NCBI GenBank assembly: GCA_903878085.1
Contig: CAIRGJ010000008.1
Location: 1 to 64,000, forward strand
Source of the DNA: an uncultured Hyphomicrobiales bacterium
Lineage (GTDB): Bacteria > Pseudomonadota > Alphaproteobacteria > Rhizobiales > Xanthobacteraceae
Reading direction: 5' to 3'
Length of the DNA: 64,000 bases
Under the pieces are notes generated by a model, which had not been told where the DNA came from, searched no databases, and saw nothing but the letters and a program-made list of their open reading frames with translations. Each line of letters starts with the position of its first letter. Positions within the stretch are counted from its first letter, which is position 1. The position numbers and the translations under genes are program-made. Positions 11,495-20,510 of the stretch are shown here, piece after piece.

Positions 11495-11956
11495 CTAATG
11501 GACACCCAGCGTCTTCCAGACGCCATTGGCCGTTGCCACGACGCGCGTGCCGACCACGAGATCGGCGCTCATGAAGATCAGCGAGCGCGTCCGCCGCACG
11601 ACCCTGCACTTGGCTTCGACAAACTCGCCGATCTGAACGGGGCCAATGAAATGCACGTCGAGGTGGACGGTCGCCTGCGGCTGGCGCTCGTTCGCGTACC
11701 AGCAGGTCATTCCCATTGAGCGGTCCGCAAACGTCATCAGCATGCCGCCCTGCACGACGCCGCGGCGGTTGTGGTGCTTCGGCTCGGCCATGAAGGCATA
11801 GAGGTAGCTGTCGCCGAAGGAGCGCATCCAGAACGGGCCGACCAGGCCGATGAAGCCCTCGTCGGGGTACGGCTCCCAGCCCGCGGCCGCGGGATCGAAG
11901 ATCGCAATTTTGTCGGCAACGGCGGGCGGACCGGCCGGCGGCTCAGTGTTCGACAT
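11495..11956 (-). CDS. PaaI-like hotdog thioesterase
   Basis: The product is about 153 residues with the PaaI-type hotdog core HNRRGVVQGGMLMTFADRSMG, quoted here as HNRRGVVQGGMLMTFADR. Members hydrolyse acyl- or aryl-CoA esters. The open frame begins upstream at 11980, with further ATG codons at 11971 and 11956. MSNTEPP at 11956 is chosen without a convincing ribosome site. It is convergent with the ferredoxin gene and would fit CoA-thioester turnover in the aromatic region. Confidence 0.8.
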   Translation of the reverse strand: MSNTEPPAGPPAVADKIAIFDPAAAGWEPYPDEGFIGLVGPFWMRSFGDSYLYAFMAEPKHHNRRGVVQGGMLMTFADRSMGMTCWYANERQPQATVHLDVHFIGPVQIGEFVEAKCRVVRRTRSLIFMSADLVVGTRVVATANGVWKTLGVH

Positions 11957-12056
11957 CAGAGAAACTCGCATCGGCAGCACGCCGCAGATGCGACATGCGC
12001 GCGGCTTCTAGCATCGCGCAGCGGCAGCTTCCAGCAGCGAGGCAGAACGGCACACA

Positions 12057-13226
12057 TTAGAGCCGGCTCGCCAGCCAGTCGCCAATATAATCGATGCCGA
12101 CCTGCCGGTTGTCGACTTGCACATGATGATCGCCGCCCTCTTCCGGCGTGAACACCTTCAGCGTTTTATCCGTCGAGCCGACATTGTCAAATAACTGTTT
12201 GGCAATAGACGGCGGCGTCAGCAGGTCGCTGGCGCCATGTGCGATCAGGATCGGGCATTCGATCTTGTCGGCGACGCCCTCGAGGGTGAACTTCTTCACC
12301 TTCTCCATCGCGGATTCCATGTCGGGCGTGCCGAGCACCCACGGCAGCTGGAAGTGGGAGGTGGCGGCCGCATTCGGGCTGGCCTTGATCTTCTCCCAGC
12401 GCTCCACCCAGGCGGCGTGATAGTCGTAGTGCCCGCCCCAGGCGACAACCGCCTTGTAGCGCTTCTCGAACGCCACCGCGCGCGGCGCGTAATAGCCGCC
12501 GGCGCTGTAAGCCATCAGCGCAACGCGATCCTTGGCGACGTCGCTTCGGCTGGCGACATAATCGTAAGCCGCCCCCGCCGGCACTTCGTAGTCGTAGCGC
12601 GACGGCAGATTGCGCAGGCGCAAGGCCTCGCCCTGGCCCGGGCCGTCGATCGCCAGCACATGAAAGCCGCGGTGCGCGAGCTCGAGGCCGCCGAACAGCA
12701 CGCTCATCTCTTTGCAGTTGTCGAGGCCGTCGAACATCACCACCGTGGGCGCCGGACCTTTGGCCACGGCCGACTTCATGAAATAGGCCGGCAGCGCCGC
12801 GCCTTCATACGGCACATCGACGAACTCGATATTCGAATAGCGGCGCTTGAGGCCTTCGTGGAAGCAGTGCAGCGCTTGTCTGTACATCGCGGTCTTCTGC
12901 GCGCCCGGCTCGATCATGCGTTCGCCGGTGTAATAATAATTGCCGGCGCGCAGATAGTAGTTGCCCGCGGTGGCGTCGCGCTTTTCGCGGGCCGCGGCAT
13001 CGGCATAACCTTCGATGCGCGCGGCCATGGCGCCCCATTCTTCCCACCAGGCCTGCGGTTCATCGATGCGGGCATGCAGCCGCTGGACCACCTGGTCGAT
13101 CTCGCCGAGCGCCACGGAACCCGTCGGCGCCATGCCTTTGCAGACCAGCGTGGCGTTCGACCACTGATAGTGATCGGGGAAACTGTGGATCCAGTTGCCC
13201 AGATACGGCGTCGGCTTTGCGGTCAT
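12057..13226 (-). CDS. Alpha/beta hydrolase (FrsA/pseudooxynicotine-hydrolase-like)
   Basis: The product is 389 residues: a helical N-terminal cap domain followed by an alpha/beta-hydrolase fold. The visible catalytic elements are the nucleophile elbow MAYSAGGYY, the acid in HGASDLLTPP and the histidine in EEGGDHHVQVD. Relatives include esterase-like proteins and the C-C bond hydrolase acting on 2,6-dihydroxypseudooxynicotine; the substrate here is unknown. The start lies 3 bp after the stop of the gamma-glutamyltransferase-like gene, so the two are co-transcribed. Confidence 0.85.
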   Translation of the reverse strand: MTAKPTPYLGNWIHSFPDHYQWSNATLVCKGMAPTGSVALGEIDQVVQRLHARIDEPQAWWEEWGAMAARIEGYADAAAREKRDATAGNYYLRAGNYYYTGERMIEPGAQKTAMYRQALHCFHEGLKRRYSNIEFVDVPYEGAALPAYFMKSAVAKGPAPTVVMFDGLDNCKEMSVLFGGLELAHRGFHVLAIDGPGQGEALRLRNLPSRYDYEVPAGAAYDYVASRSDVAKDRVALMAYSAGGYYAPRAVAFEKRYKAVVAWGGHYDYHAAWVERWEKIKASPNAAATSHFQLPWVLGTPDMESAMEKVKKFTLEGVADKIECPILIAHGASDLLTPPSIAKQLFDNVGSTDKTLKVFTPEEGGDHHVQVDNRQVGIDYIGDWLASRL

Positions 13227-13229
13227 CTG

Positions 13230-15044
13230 TTATCGCCCCGCCGCGTAGCCTTGCATGCCGCGCGGATTGGCGGCGGCGCGGCGGCGTTTTCCCACGCGCG
13301 ACGCGGCGGTCAGGCGGCCTTCCGACCACGCCGGCCCGACTTCGACCTCGTGCCCACGCGCGCGCAATTCCTTGATGGTGGCTTCCGGCACGCGGGATTC
13401 GACCACCAGCACGCCGGGCCGCGACGTGCGCGGCCAGAACGAAATCGGGAAATGTTCGGAGTGCCAGGCCGGCGCGTCGATCGCCTCCTGCATGTTCATG
13501 CCTGAATGCGCGTGGCGCAGCAGGAACTGGGTGATCCATTGGTCCTGCTGGTCGCCGCCGGGCGAACCCCAGACGATGTAGGGCTCGCCGTCGCGCAACG
13601 CCAAAGTCGGCGACAGCGTCGTGCGCGGCCGCTTGCCCGGCACCAGCGCCGCCGGATGCTTTTCGTCGAGCCAGAACATCTGCGCGCGGCTGCCGAGGCA
13701 AAAGCCGAGTTCGGGGATGGTCGGCGACGATTGCAGCCAGCCGCCGGACGGCGTCGACGACACCATGTTGCCGGCCTGATCGATAATATCGAAGTGCACC
13801 GTATCGCCGTTGACGTTGCCCATGCGGCCGACCGTCGGTTCGCCGGCGCCGAGCGAGCCCACCGCCAGCCGCGGTCCGTCTTCGCGGCGCACCTGCACCA
13901 CGCCGCCGAAGCCTTCGACCGAACCCGGCCGCAATTCCAGCGAGGCTCTGTCGGTGATCAGCTTGCGGCGCTCGGCGTTGTAACGATCCGACAGCAGCGT
14001 CTCGACCGGCACCTTGACGAAATCCGGATCGCCGTAGAAGGCCTCGCGGTCGGCGAAAGCCAGCTTGGTGGCCTCGACCTGGAGATGGATGAAATCGGGA
14101 CCCACCGGATCGAGATCGTCGAGCGCATAGCCTTTCAACAAGGCCAGTTGCTGCAGCGTCACCGGACCCTGGCTCCAGACGCCGGCCTTGCACACCGTGT
14201 AGCGGCCATAGTCGTAAGTCAGCGGCGCCTCGACATGCGCCTGCCAGGCCGCCATGTCGGCGCCGGTCAGCACGCCGCGATGGCATTCGCCGGTGACGTC
14301 CATGATGTCCTGGGTGCGGCAGAACTTGTCGATCGCCTCGGCGACGAAGCCCTGCGACCAGGTCTTGCGGGCGCGCTCGATCTGCGCGATCCGGTCGCCG
14401 CCGGCACTTTGCGCCTCGCGCACGATACGAGAATAAGTTTCAGCCAGCGTGCGGTTGGTGAACATCGAGCCCGCCGCGGGGACATGACCGCCGGGCAGAT
14501 AGAGCGCCGCCGAGGTCGGCCAGTGATCCCTGAACAGATCTTCGACCATGGCGACGGTGGCGCTGGCGCGCTCCAGGAACGGATGGCCGTTATGGGCGTA
14601 GTAAATGGCCGGTGCCAAGACGTCGGCCGGCGCCAGGGTGCCGTAATCGCGCAGCAGCAGCATCCAGGCATCGAACATGCCGGGCACGCAGGCCGCCAGC
14701 AGGCCGGTGCCCGGCACCATGTCGAGGCCGAGGCCGCGGTAATGCGCGATGGTGGCGGCGGCCGGCGCCGGGCCCTGGCCGCAGACCACCTCCGGCTTTC
14801 CCTTTTTCACGTCATAGAGAATGACCGGCACGTCGCCGCCGGGACCGTTGAGATGCGGCTCCAGCACCTGCAGCACAAAGGCGGTGGCGACGCCTGCGTC
14901 GAAGGCGTTGCCGCCCTTCTCCAGGGTTGCCATGCCGACCGCAGTGGCGATCCAATGGGTCGAGGTAACGACGCCGAAGCTGCCTTCGATCTCGGGCCGG
15001 GTCGTGAACGGGTTGGGATTGATCTTGGAAACGCCGGCTCGCAT
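13230..15044 (-). CDS. Gamma-glutamyltransferase family protein
   Basis: The product is 604 residues from the ATG at 15044. It shows the N-terminal nucleophile hydrolase layout of the family, with AVGMATLEKGGNAFDAGVA near the N-terminus and the expected self-processing threonine in NGDTVHFDIIDQAGNMVS. A serine pair is replaced by PSGGWLQSS. The open frame further upstream reads through the intergenic region and the next gene in another phase. Many such proteins hydrolyse gamma-glutamyl bonds, but the family also includes amidases and acylases. No signal peptide is evident, so it is probably cytoplasmic. It sits between a ThDP enzyme and a hydrolase in one operon. Confidence 0.85.
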   Translation of the reverse strand: MRAGVSKINPNPFTTRPEIEGSFGVVTSTHWIATAVGMATLEKGGNAFDAGVATAFVLQVLEPHLNGPGGDVPVILYDVKKGKPEVVCGQGPAPAAATIAHYRGLGLDMVPGTGLLAACVPGMFDAWMLLLRDYGTLAPADVLAPAIYYAHNGHPFLERASATVAMVEDLFRDHWPTSAALYLPGGHVPAAGSMFTNRTLAETYSRIVREAQSAGGDRIAQIERARKTWSQGFVAEAIDKFCRTQDIMDVTGECHRGVLTGADMAAWQAHVEAPLTYDYGRYTVCKAGVWSQGPVTLQQLALLKGYALDDLDPVGPDFIHLQVEATKLAFADREAFYGDPDFVKVPVETLLSDRYNAERRKLITDRASLELRPGSVEGFGGVVQVRREDGPRLAVGSLGAGEPTVGRMGNVNGDTVHFDIIDQAGNMVSSTPSGGWLQSSPTIPELGFCLGSRAQMFWLDEKHPAALVPGKRPRTTLSPTLALRDGEPYIVWGSPGGDQQDQWITQFLLRHAHSGMNMQEAIDAPAWHSEHFPISFWPRTSRPGVLVVESRVPEATIKELRARGHEVEVGPAWSEGRLTAASRVGKRRRAAANPRGMQGYAAGR

Positions 15045-15115
15045 GTCAGGGCACCTATCGCAAATGATAGGCGCATCTGGCCCGGTTTGACGCTGCGAAG
15101 CAACGGGGGGGCCGA

Positions 15116-16915
15116 TCAGCCCGGGATGAACTGCTTGCCGATCGACGGCTTGCTCACGCCGAGACCCGGCAATTCCCAGACGCCGGCGCCGGCCGGATTG
15201 ATGTCGGCGGCGATGTCGACGTCGATCAGGTACGGCTTGTTGGCGGCAATGGCCTTCTTGATCGCTTCCGCGATATCGGCGGCACGATCGACGCGCACGC
15301 CTTCGACGCCGCAGGAGCGCGCCATCGCCGCGAAGTCCGGGTTGTAGCGCTGGCCGGTGAGCGGATCGTGGAAGTCGGTCGCCAGTTCGCGCTTGTCGAG
15401 GTAACCGCGCTGCAAGCCACGGATCGAGGCATAGGCGTAGTTGTTCCAGACGACCCAGACCACGGGCAGATTGTATTCGACCGCGGTACCGAGCACGTTG
15501 GCCTGCATGAAGAAAGCACCGTCGCCGCACACGGAGACGCACGGACGGTCGGGCGCCGCGTACTTCGCACCCAGCACACCGGCAACGCCGAAGCCCATGG
15601 CGCCGAAGCCCATGCAGCTGATCAACGAGTCCGGACGGCGCGGCTTGGTGTAGCCGAGCAGCCAGTTGTGATGCACGCCGATGTCGGAGACGAGGATCGC
15701 GTCGTCCGGCAGGCCGCGCTGAATTTCGAACGCGGCGCGCTGCGGATTGACCGGCTGGCTATCGTCGGTAAAGCCCGGCGCGACCAGCTTGTCCCACTCC
15801 TTGCGATAACCGTCGATCTGGGCAAGCCATTTCTTGCGGGCGTCGAGTTTCTTGTCGACGTCCTTGCGCTTCTCGAGTTCGGCGAGAACCTGCCGCAGGA
15901 AGGTGCGCGTATCCGCCATCAGGCCGAGCGCGACCGGATAGTTGCGGCCGATTTCATCCGGATCGATGTCGACATGGATGAGCTTGGTCTGCGGAATGGT
16001 GAAGGAGTAGCCCGGAATCCACGAGCTCGACGTACGGTCGTCGAAGCGGGTGGCGAGCGACAGCAGCACGTCCGCCTGACGCGTCGCGTGGTTGGCCTGA
16101 TAGTGGCCACCGCGGGCGACCATGCCGAGCGCGAGCGGATGAAGCGTGTCGATCACGCCGACGCCGCTCATCGAGGCGGCCACCGGAATCTGCAAACGCT
16201 CGGCGAGCTTCAGCAGTTCTGCCGCCGCACCGCCATGGCGCACGGCCTGACCGACCAGAATAACCGGACGCTCGGCGCTGAGCAGCATGTCGACGGCCTT
16301 GATGACGCCTTCCGGATCGGCGCCGCAACGGCTCGAAATATTGGCATTCCACTCGGCGGCCTTCGGCGCTTCTTCAGCGGCCGATTCAAGGAATACGTCG
16401 TACGGCACGTCGAGCACGACCGGGCCCGGACGGCCCGTCATCATCGTCTTCCACGCCTGACGCGTCGCGAGCGGCACCATGTCGCCGCGGGTCGGCTGGA
16501 ACACGCGTTTGCAGACGCTGCGCACGGTCGACGGGAAGTCGGCCTGGTTCTGCCGGTACATTTCCTGGAATGCGCCGCGGTTAAACTGGCTGGTCGGCAC
16601 GTTGCCGGTCACCGCCAGGAACGGCACGGAATCGAGATAAGCGGTGGCCAGCGCAATGGGCAACTGGGCCGAACCGGGACCGCACGACGTGAAAGTCGCG
16701 GTCGCCTTTCCGGACACGCGGTAATAGACGTCCGCCATGAAGCCGGCGACGCTTTCGTGATGCGTTGAGATGGTCTTGATCTCGGACGAGCGCTCGTACA
16801 GCGCATCGATGAATTGGATGTTGCCGTGACCGCACAGGCCGAACACCTGCGGCACCTTCTCCTGGATCAGGTAGTCGACAATGACCTGCGCGCCATTGAG
16901 CTTGTTATCGGCCAT
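15116..16915 (-). CDS. Thiamine-diphosphate-dependent enzyme, acetolactate-synthase-like
   Basis: The 599-residue protein has the three-domain layout of the acetolactate synthase/benzoylformate decarboxylase superfamily. The N-terminal pyrimidine-binding domain carries the activating glutamate (THHESVAGFMADVYYR). The C-terminal domain carries the diphosphate motif beginning GDGAFFMQANVLG and ending WVVWNN. No small regulatory subunit gene is nearby, and the operon partners are hydrolases, so a biosynthetic acetolactate synthase is unlikely. A decarboxylase, carboligase or oxalyl-CoA-decarboxylase-like function in catabolism is more likely, but the reaction cannot be stated. Confidence 0.85.
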   Translation of the reverse strand: MADNKLNGAQVIVDYLIQEKVPQVFGLCGHGNIQFIDALYERSSEIKTISTHHESVAGFMADVYYRVSGKATATFTSCGPGSAQLPIALATAYLDSVPFLAVTGNVPTSQFNRGAFQEMYRQNQADFPSTVRSVCKRVFQPTRGDMVPLATRQAWKTMMTGRPGPVVLDVPYDVFLESAAEEAPKAAEWNANISSRCGADPEGVIKAVDMLLSAERPVILVGQAVRHGGAAAELLKLAERLQIPVAASMSGVGVIDTLHPLALGMVARGGHYQANHATRQADVLLSLATRFDDRTSSSWIPGYSFTIPQTKLIHVDIDPDEIGRNYPVALGLMADTRTFLRQVLAELEKRKDVDKKLDARKKWLAQIDGYRKEWDKLVAPGFTDDSQPVNPQRAAFEIQRGLPDDAILVSDIGVHHNWLLGYTKPRRPDSLISCMGFGAMGFGVAGVLGAKYAAPDRPCVSVCGDGAFFMQANVLGTAVEYNLPVVWVVWNNYAYASIRGLQRGYLDKRELATDFHDPLTGQRYNPDFAAMARSCGVEGVRVDRAADIAEAIKKAIAANKPYLIDVDIAADINPAGAGVWELPGLGVSKPSIGKQFIPG

Positions 16916-17069
16916 CAGATCGTCTCCTACCGGTGTTGCCTTGGCCCCGGATGTGCCTTAGCCGGGGGTGGTATAGCTTGAAATCGAGGGGGAAAGCCCG
17001 CACGCGAAAAGCAGGCCTCTCCTACAATATGAGGTGCCGTTTGCCAATACTGGAACAGGACGCCTGACC

Positions 17070-18251
17070 ATGGTTTCCGAAGGCGAAACAACCGAGGCCC
17101 AGCGCTATCTGTTGGCGGCGGAACAGGCCGCGGCGGAGCATCCGGCCCTCGTCCCCAGCCCTGCCCGCCAGATCGATCAGGTGGCCATTATCGGCGCCGG
17201 CACCATGGGCACCGGCATTGCCATGTGCTTCGCCAATGCCGGGATCGCGGCGGTCCTCATCGACAGCAATGCCGACGTGGTGGCGCGCGGCCTGTCAGCC
17301 ATCGAGAAGCAATATGACTCGTCGGTTTCACGCGGCCGGCTCACCGCAGACGAGAAGCTGCGCCGGCTGGCGCTGATTTCGACGTCGGCCTCGCTAGCGG
17401 CAGCCAAGGAAGCCGACCTCATCGTCGAGGCGGTGTTCGAGGACCTCGACATCAAGACGTCGGTGTTTCGCGAACTCGATAGAATTGCAAAGCCCGGCGC
17501 CGTGCTGGCGACCAACACGTCCTATCTCGACATCAATGAGATCGCGAACGCCATCAGCCGGCCCGAAGCGGTGATCGGGCTGCACTTCTTCAGTCCGGCG
17601 AACGTGATGCGGCTGCTGGAGATCGTCAACGCCAAGGCGACCGATCCGGCGATCCTGGCGGCGATGTTTTCGCTCGGACGCCGGCTCGGCAAGGTGCCGG
17701 TCATCGTCGGCGTCTGCCGCGGCTTTGTCGGCAACCGGATGCTGCGGGTTCGCTCTGCGGCGATCGAAGAGTGTCTGCTGGAAGGCGCACTGCCGGAAGA
17801 GATCGATGCCGCGCTGGGCGCGTTCGGCTTCGCGATGGGGCCCTTGGCGGTGAGCGATCTCGCCGGACTGGATATTAGTTGGCGCATGCGCAAGGCCAAC
17901 GGCCTGCGCGCCGAGATCGGCGACGCGCTGTGCGAGGCCGGACGCTTCGGCATCAAGGCCGGCAAGGGATACTATCGCTACGAAGCCGGCTCGCGCCGGG
18001 GCTTGCCCGACCCCGCGGTGGCCGAGCTTATCGAGGGGGCTTCGCGGCGGTTGGGCGTTTCGCGGCGCAAGTTCAGTCCGGACGAAATCGTCGACCGCCT
18101 GATTACGCCGATGATCGACGAAGGCCGCCGCATCTTGGCCGAGGGCATTGCCCAGCGCGCCAGCGACATCGACCTCATTTGGGTTCACGGCTATGGCTGG
18201 CCGGCCGCACGCGGCGGGCCGATGTATTACGCCGACAGCCTGAAGCGCTGA
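17070..18251 (+). CDS. 3-hydroxyacyl-CoA dehydrogenase
   Basis: The 393-residue protein begins its fold with the NAD-binding VAIIGAGTMGTGIAMCFANAG and has the substrate-site histidine in GLHFFSPANVMRLLEIV. The C-terminal region shows two helical dimerisation domains as in the 3-hydroxyacyl-CoA dehydrogenase part of FadB/FadJ, without an enoyl-CoA hydratase domain. It oxidises 3-hydroxyacyl-CoA to 3-ketoacyl-CoA. Closeness to the box genes makes 3-hydroxyadipyl-CoA a possible substrate, which is inference. The ATG at 17070 is preferred over the GTG-type extension to 17034. Confidence 0.9.
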   Translation: MVSEGETTEAQRYLLAAEQAAAEHPALVPSPARQIDQVAIIGAGTMGTGIAMCFANAGIAAVLIDSNADVVARGLSAIEKQYDSSVSRGRLTADEKLRRLALISTSASLAAAKEADLIVEAVFEDLDIKTSVFRELDRIAKPGAVLATNTSYLDINEIANAISRPEAVIGLHFFSPANVMRLLEIVNAKATDPAILAAMFSLGRRLGKVPVIVGVCRGFVGNRMLRVRSAAIEECLLEGALPEEIDAALGAFGFAMGPLAVSDLAGLDISWRMRKANGLRAEIGDALCEAGRFGIKAGKGYYRYEAGSRRGLPDPAVAELIEGASRRLGVSRRKFSPDEIVDRLITPMIDEGRRILAEGIAQRASDIDLIWVHGYGWPAARGGPMYYADSLKR

Positions 18252-18272
18252 CGCAACCGCAGCGCGACGATT

Positions 18273-20468
18273 CTACATAAAAGATTCCGCCCGCTTGATG
18301 AGTTCATCGAGCCCGGGTTCGGCCGGATTCCGGGGCTTGCCCGGGTGGATGATCGAGACCTGACAACTCTCTGCGGCCTCCACAAGTTGACGGTAGGTGC
18401 CGGCATCCGGATTAATGATGGACGCCTGTTTGTTGGCATCGTAGCCGAACATCTTGTCGTTGATCGTTGTGCACTCGTTGCAGGTCGTGCAACGAGGGGT
18501 CTCGATATAGGCCTCGTCCGGCGATCTTTCGGGCGCCGCTTCGGCAATAGCGGGCGCGGCAGTTGCAGCGGCCGGCGCAACGGCAGCGGGCGTGGTCTCG
18601 GCAACGGCCGGCTTCGCCTCGGCGGCCGGCTTTGCTTGCTCCGCCCACACCTTGCGTTCGCGTTCGAGAAGGATGGCCGCGTGCGAGTTGTGAACGCCAC
18701 CGAGCTCCTGCAGGCTGCGCCATGCCTCGGCGCAACGGTGCGCCTCGCGCACCAGCCTGTCGTTGACGACCACTTTTTGCAGTCGATTGTCGCCGTCGAC
18801 CATCAACAGGCTCGGCACCTTTTCGACCAGATCAATCGGCTCGCGGTCGAGGAACTCCGAGGCCGGCACCAGATCGGCGGTCCATTTTGTCCGCGGCACC
18901 TTGGCAAAATGCTTGGCGCAGCGCGGATCGCACGCGGCAAAATCGACCAGCGTGAAAGCGACGGTTTCCGAGACGAGTTGTTGCTCCGCGTCTTCATACT
19001 CGAGCCGCTGCTGCGGCCAATCGAGATCGATTTGCGAGTTTCCGGCAAGCGAGAACCGCGATGCCCAGTCCGGCCCCGCCGACGGATCGTAGGTGAAGGC
19101 CGGGAAAGCCCGCGATTCCGCGGCCGCAGCCGCCGTCAGGTAAGGCGGAACGCCGGTGCCGCTGGCGCCGGAGAACACGCTGAACAAGGCCGGCCCGGAA
19201 TAAGCAATGCCACGAAGAATCTGTTCGCGCAGCCGGAATAGATTCGAGCCGCTCGATTGCAGGACATAGCACGCGCCAAGGCCGATCGCGGTGCTGGCAA
19301 GTTGCTTGCTGCGAAGCCCCGAAATCATGTAGTCGCTGCCGAGCGGCGACTGTTCGAGCAGATCGTCGGTCTGCACCACGATCTTGGCCGGCATGCCGGC
19401 GGCGAGCGCCTGCAAGATCAGGTCGCTCTCCGACGCCGCGAGATCGGCCGCGCCCAGGCAAATCAGATAATCCGGAAACAGAGCGAGGTCCTCCGGGTCG
19501 AGCCCGTTGTCGCCGAATTCCGCGAAAAAGGCATCGTGATGCGCTTCGCTGTATTTGCTTTCGAGTTCGAGCCTGGCGATTGCGATCGCTTTGGCCAACT
19601 CGACCATCCTCGGTAAACGCTCACGGTAGGCCGCGACTGCATCGGAGCATTTTTCGAACACGAAGGAATAGGGCTCGCCGACATCGATACCCTTATCGCC
19701 GTCGCTGGCCGCCGCATAAAAGCGTTGCGCCCTGAGCGTCGAAAGCAACCCGCGCACCCGCCGGCGCCGGCTTTCGGGCATCGGCACATTGACCGAACTC
19801 TCGGTCAGCAAGCGGGACATGGCATCGAAATCGAAATCACTCTGATGCGCCGCACCGACCGAGGCCCGCAGCCGCTCCGCGCTCAGGCCTTCCTTCGAGC
19901 GAACGAATTCCGCGCTCAAGATGTCGGACAACTTCATGATCAGTCTATTGACGTCGGCCCGGAAATTCTGCGCCTTGCGGTCCTGCCCGGCCTGCCAGAG
20001 GTGCTGAAACAGCCGAAACGGCAGCGTCTTGTCGCAATCGACAACCTCGCCGTCGATCTTCAGCGCGGCACGCAGCCGGCGCAGGCTGTCCTGCAACAGC
20101 TTGTCGTCTTTCGGGCCAACGCGGGTGACGCCGAGGTCCCACAATTTGCTCAGCGATCCGGTCGCGCCTTCCGCCACCAGCCGGCGCAACTCGCGCTCGA
20201 TCCGTAGCGCATGCTTTCTGAGGCGGTCAGCCTCGTCGCCCGCCGCGATGTCCTTCAGCGCACCATCGATCAGGCCGGACAGCGATTGCACCGGCTGTCC
20301 GCCGCCGCGGGCCAGAATGAGCGGGAAATCGTAGCGCAGCGACGTGAGGTCGCGATAGCCGGCAAAAATCGCAGGTTGCAGATCGCTGCTGGTCAGCGCG
20401 GCGAATTCACCCTGGGGCATTCGGCCGGTGAGATGAAACGCGATATGGGCTTGGAGTTCTGCTTGCAT
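18273..20468 (-). CDS. Large KorC-like electron-transfer subunit with degenerate PFOR-like region and C-terminal [4Fe-4S] ferredoxin domain
   Basis: The product is 731 residues from the ATG at 20468; a TTG at 20474 is an alternative. Residues about 1-300 are helical and not recognised. Around residues 340-500, stretches such as LGACYVLQSSGSN and IAYSGPALFSVFSG resemble the thiamine-binding C-terminal domain of pyruvate:ferredoxin oxidoreductases, but the diphosphate motif is missing. An Ala/Pro-rich linker (about 600-640) leads to a ferredoxin-like end with CTTCNECTTIN and a later ESCQVSIIHPGKP, giving four cysteines for one [4Fe-4S] cluster. It is the last gene of the nfnA-nfnB-korA-korB run, so it is probably a third subunit that carries electrons. 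The subunit role is inference. Confidence 0.75.
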   Translation of the reverse strand: MQAELQAHIAFHLTGRMPQGEFAALTSSDLQPAIFAGYRDLTSLRYDFPLILARGGGQPVQSLSGLIDGALKDIAAGDEADRLRKHALRIERELRRLVAEGATGSLSKLWDLGVTRVGPKDDKLLQDSLRRLRAALKIDGEVVDCDKTLPFRLFQHLWQAGQDRKAQNFRADVNRLIMKLSDILSAEFVRSKEGLSAERLRASVGAAHQSDFDFDAMSRLLTESSVNVPMPESRRRRVRGLLSTLRAQRFYAAASDGDKGIDVGEPYSFVFEKCSDAVAAYRERLPRMVELAKAIAIARLELESKYSEAHHDAFFAEFGDNGLDPEDLALFPDYLICLGAADLAASESDLILQALAAGMPAKIVVQTDDLLEQSPLGSDYMISGLRSKQLASTAIGLGACYVLQSSGSNLFRLREQILRGIAYSGPALFSVFSGASGTGVPPYLTAAAAAESRAFPAFTYDPSAGPDWASRFSLAGNSQIDLDWPQQRLEYEDAEQQLVSETVAFTLVDFAACDPRCAKHFAKVPRTKWTADLVPASEFLDREPIDLVEKVPSLLMVDGDNRLQKVVVNDRLVREAHRCAEAWRSLQELGGVHNSHAAILLERERKVWAEQAKPAAEAKPAVAETTPAAVAPAAATAAPAIAEAAPERSPDEAYIETPRCTTCNECTTINDKMFGYDANKQASIINPDAGTYRQLVEAAESCQVSIIHPGKPRNPAEPGLDELIKRAESFM

Positions 20469-20510
20469 GCTCAAATTGCCTTGATCGTGTTAGTCGGTGT
20501 TATCGGAACC

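Noticed and set aside
15045-15542. N-terminal extension of the gamma-glutamyltransferase-like frame
   Set aside because: It lies in another phase over the end of the ThDP enzyme gene and has the Arg-rich composition of a shadow frame.
15116-16915. Biosynthetic acetolactate synthase (ilvB)
   Set aside because: No ilvN small subunit gene and a catabolic-looking operon; only the superfamily is supported.
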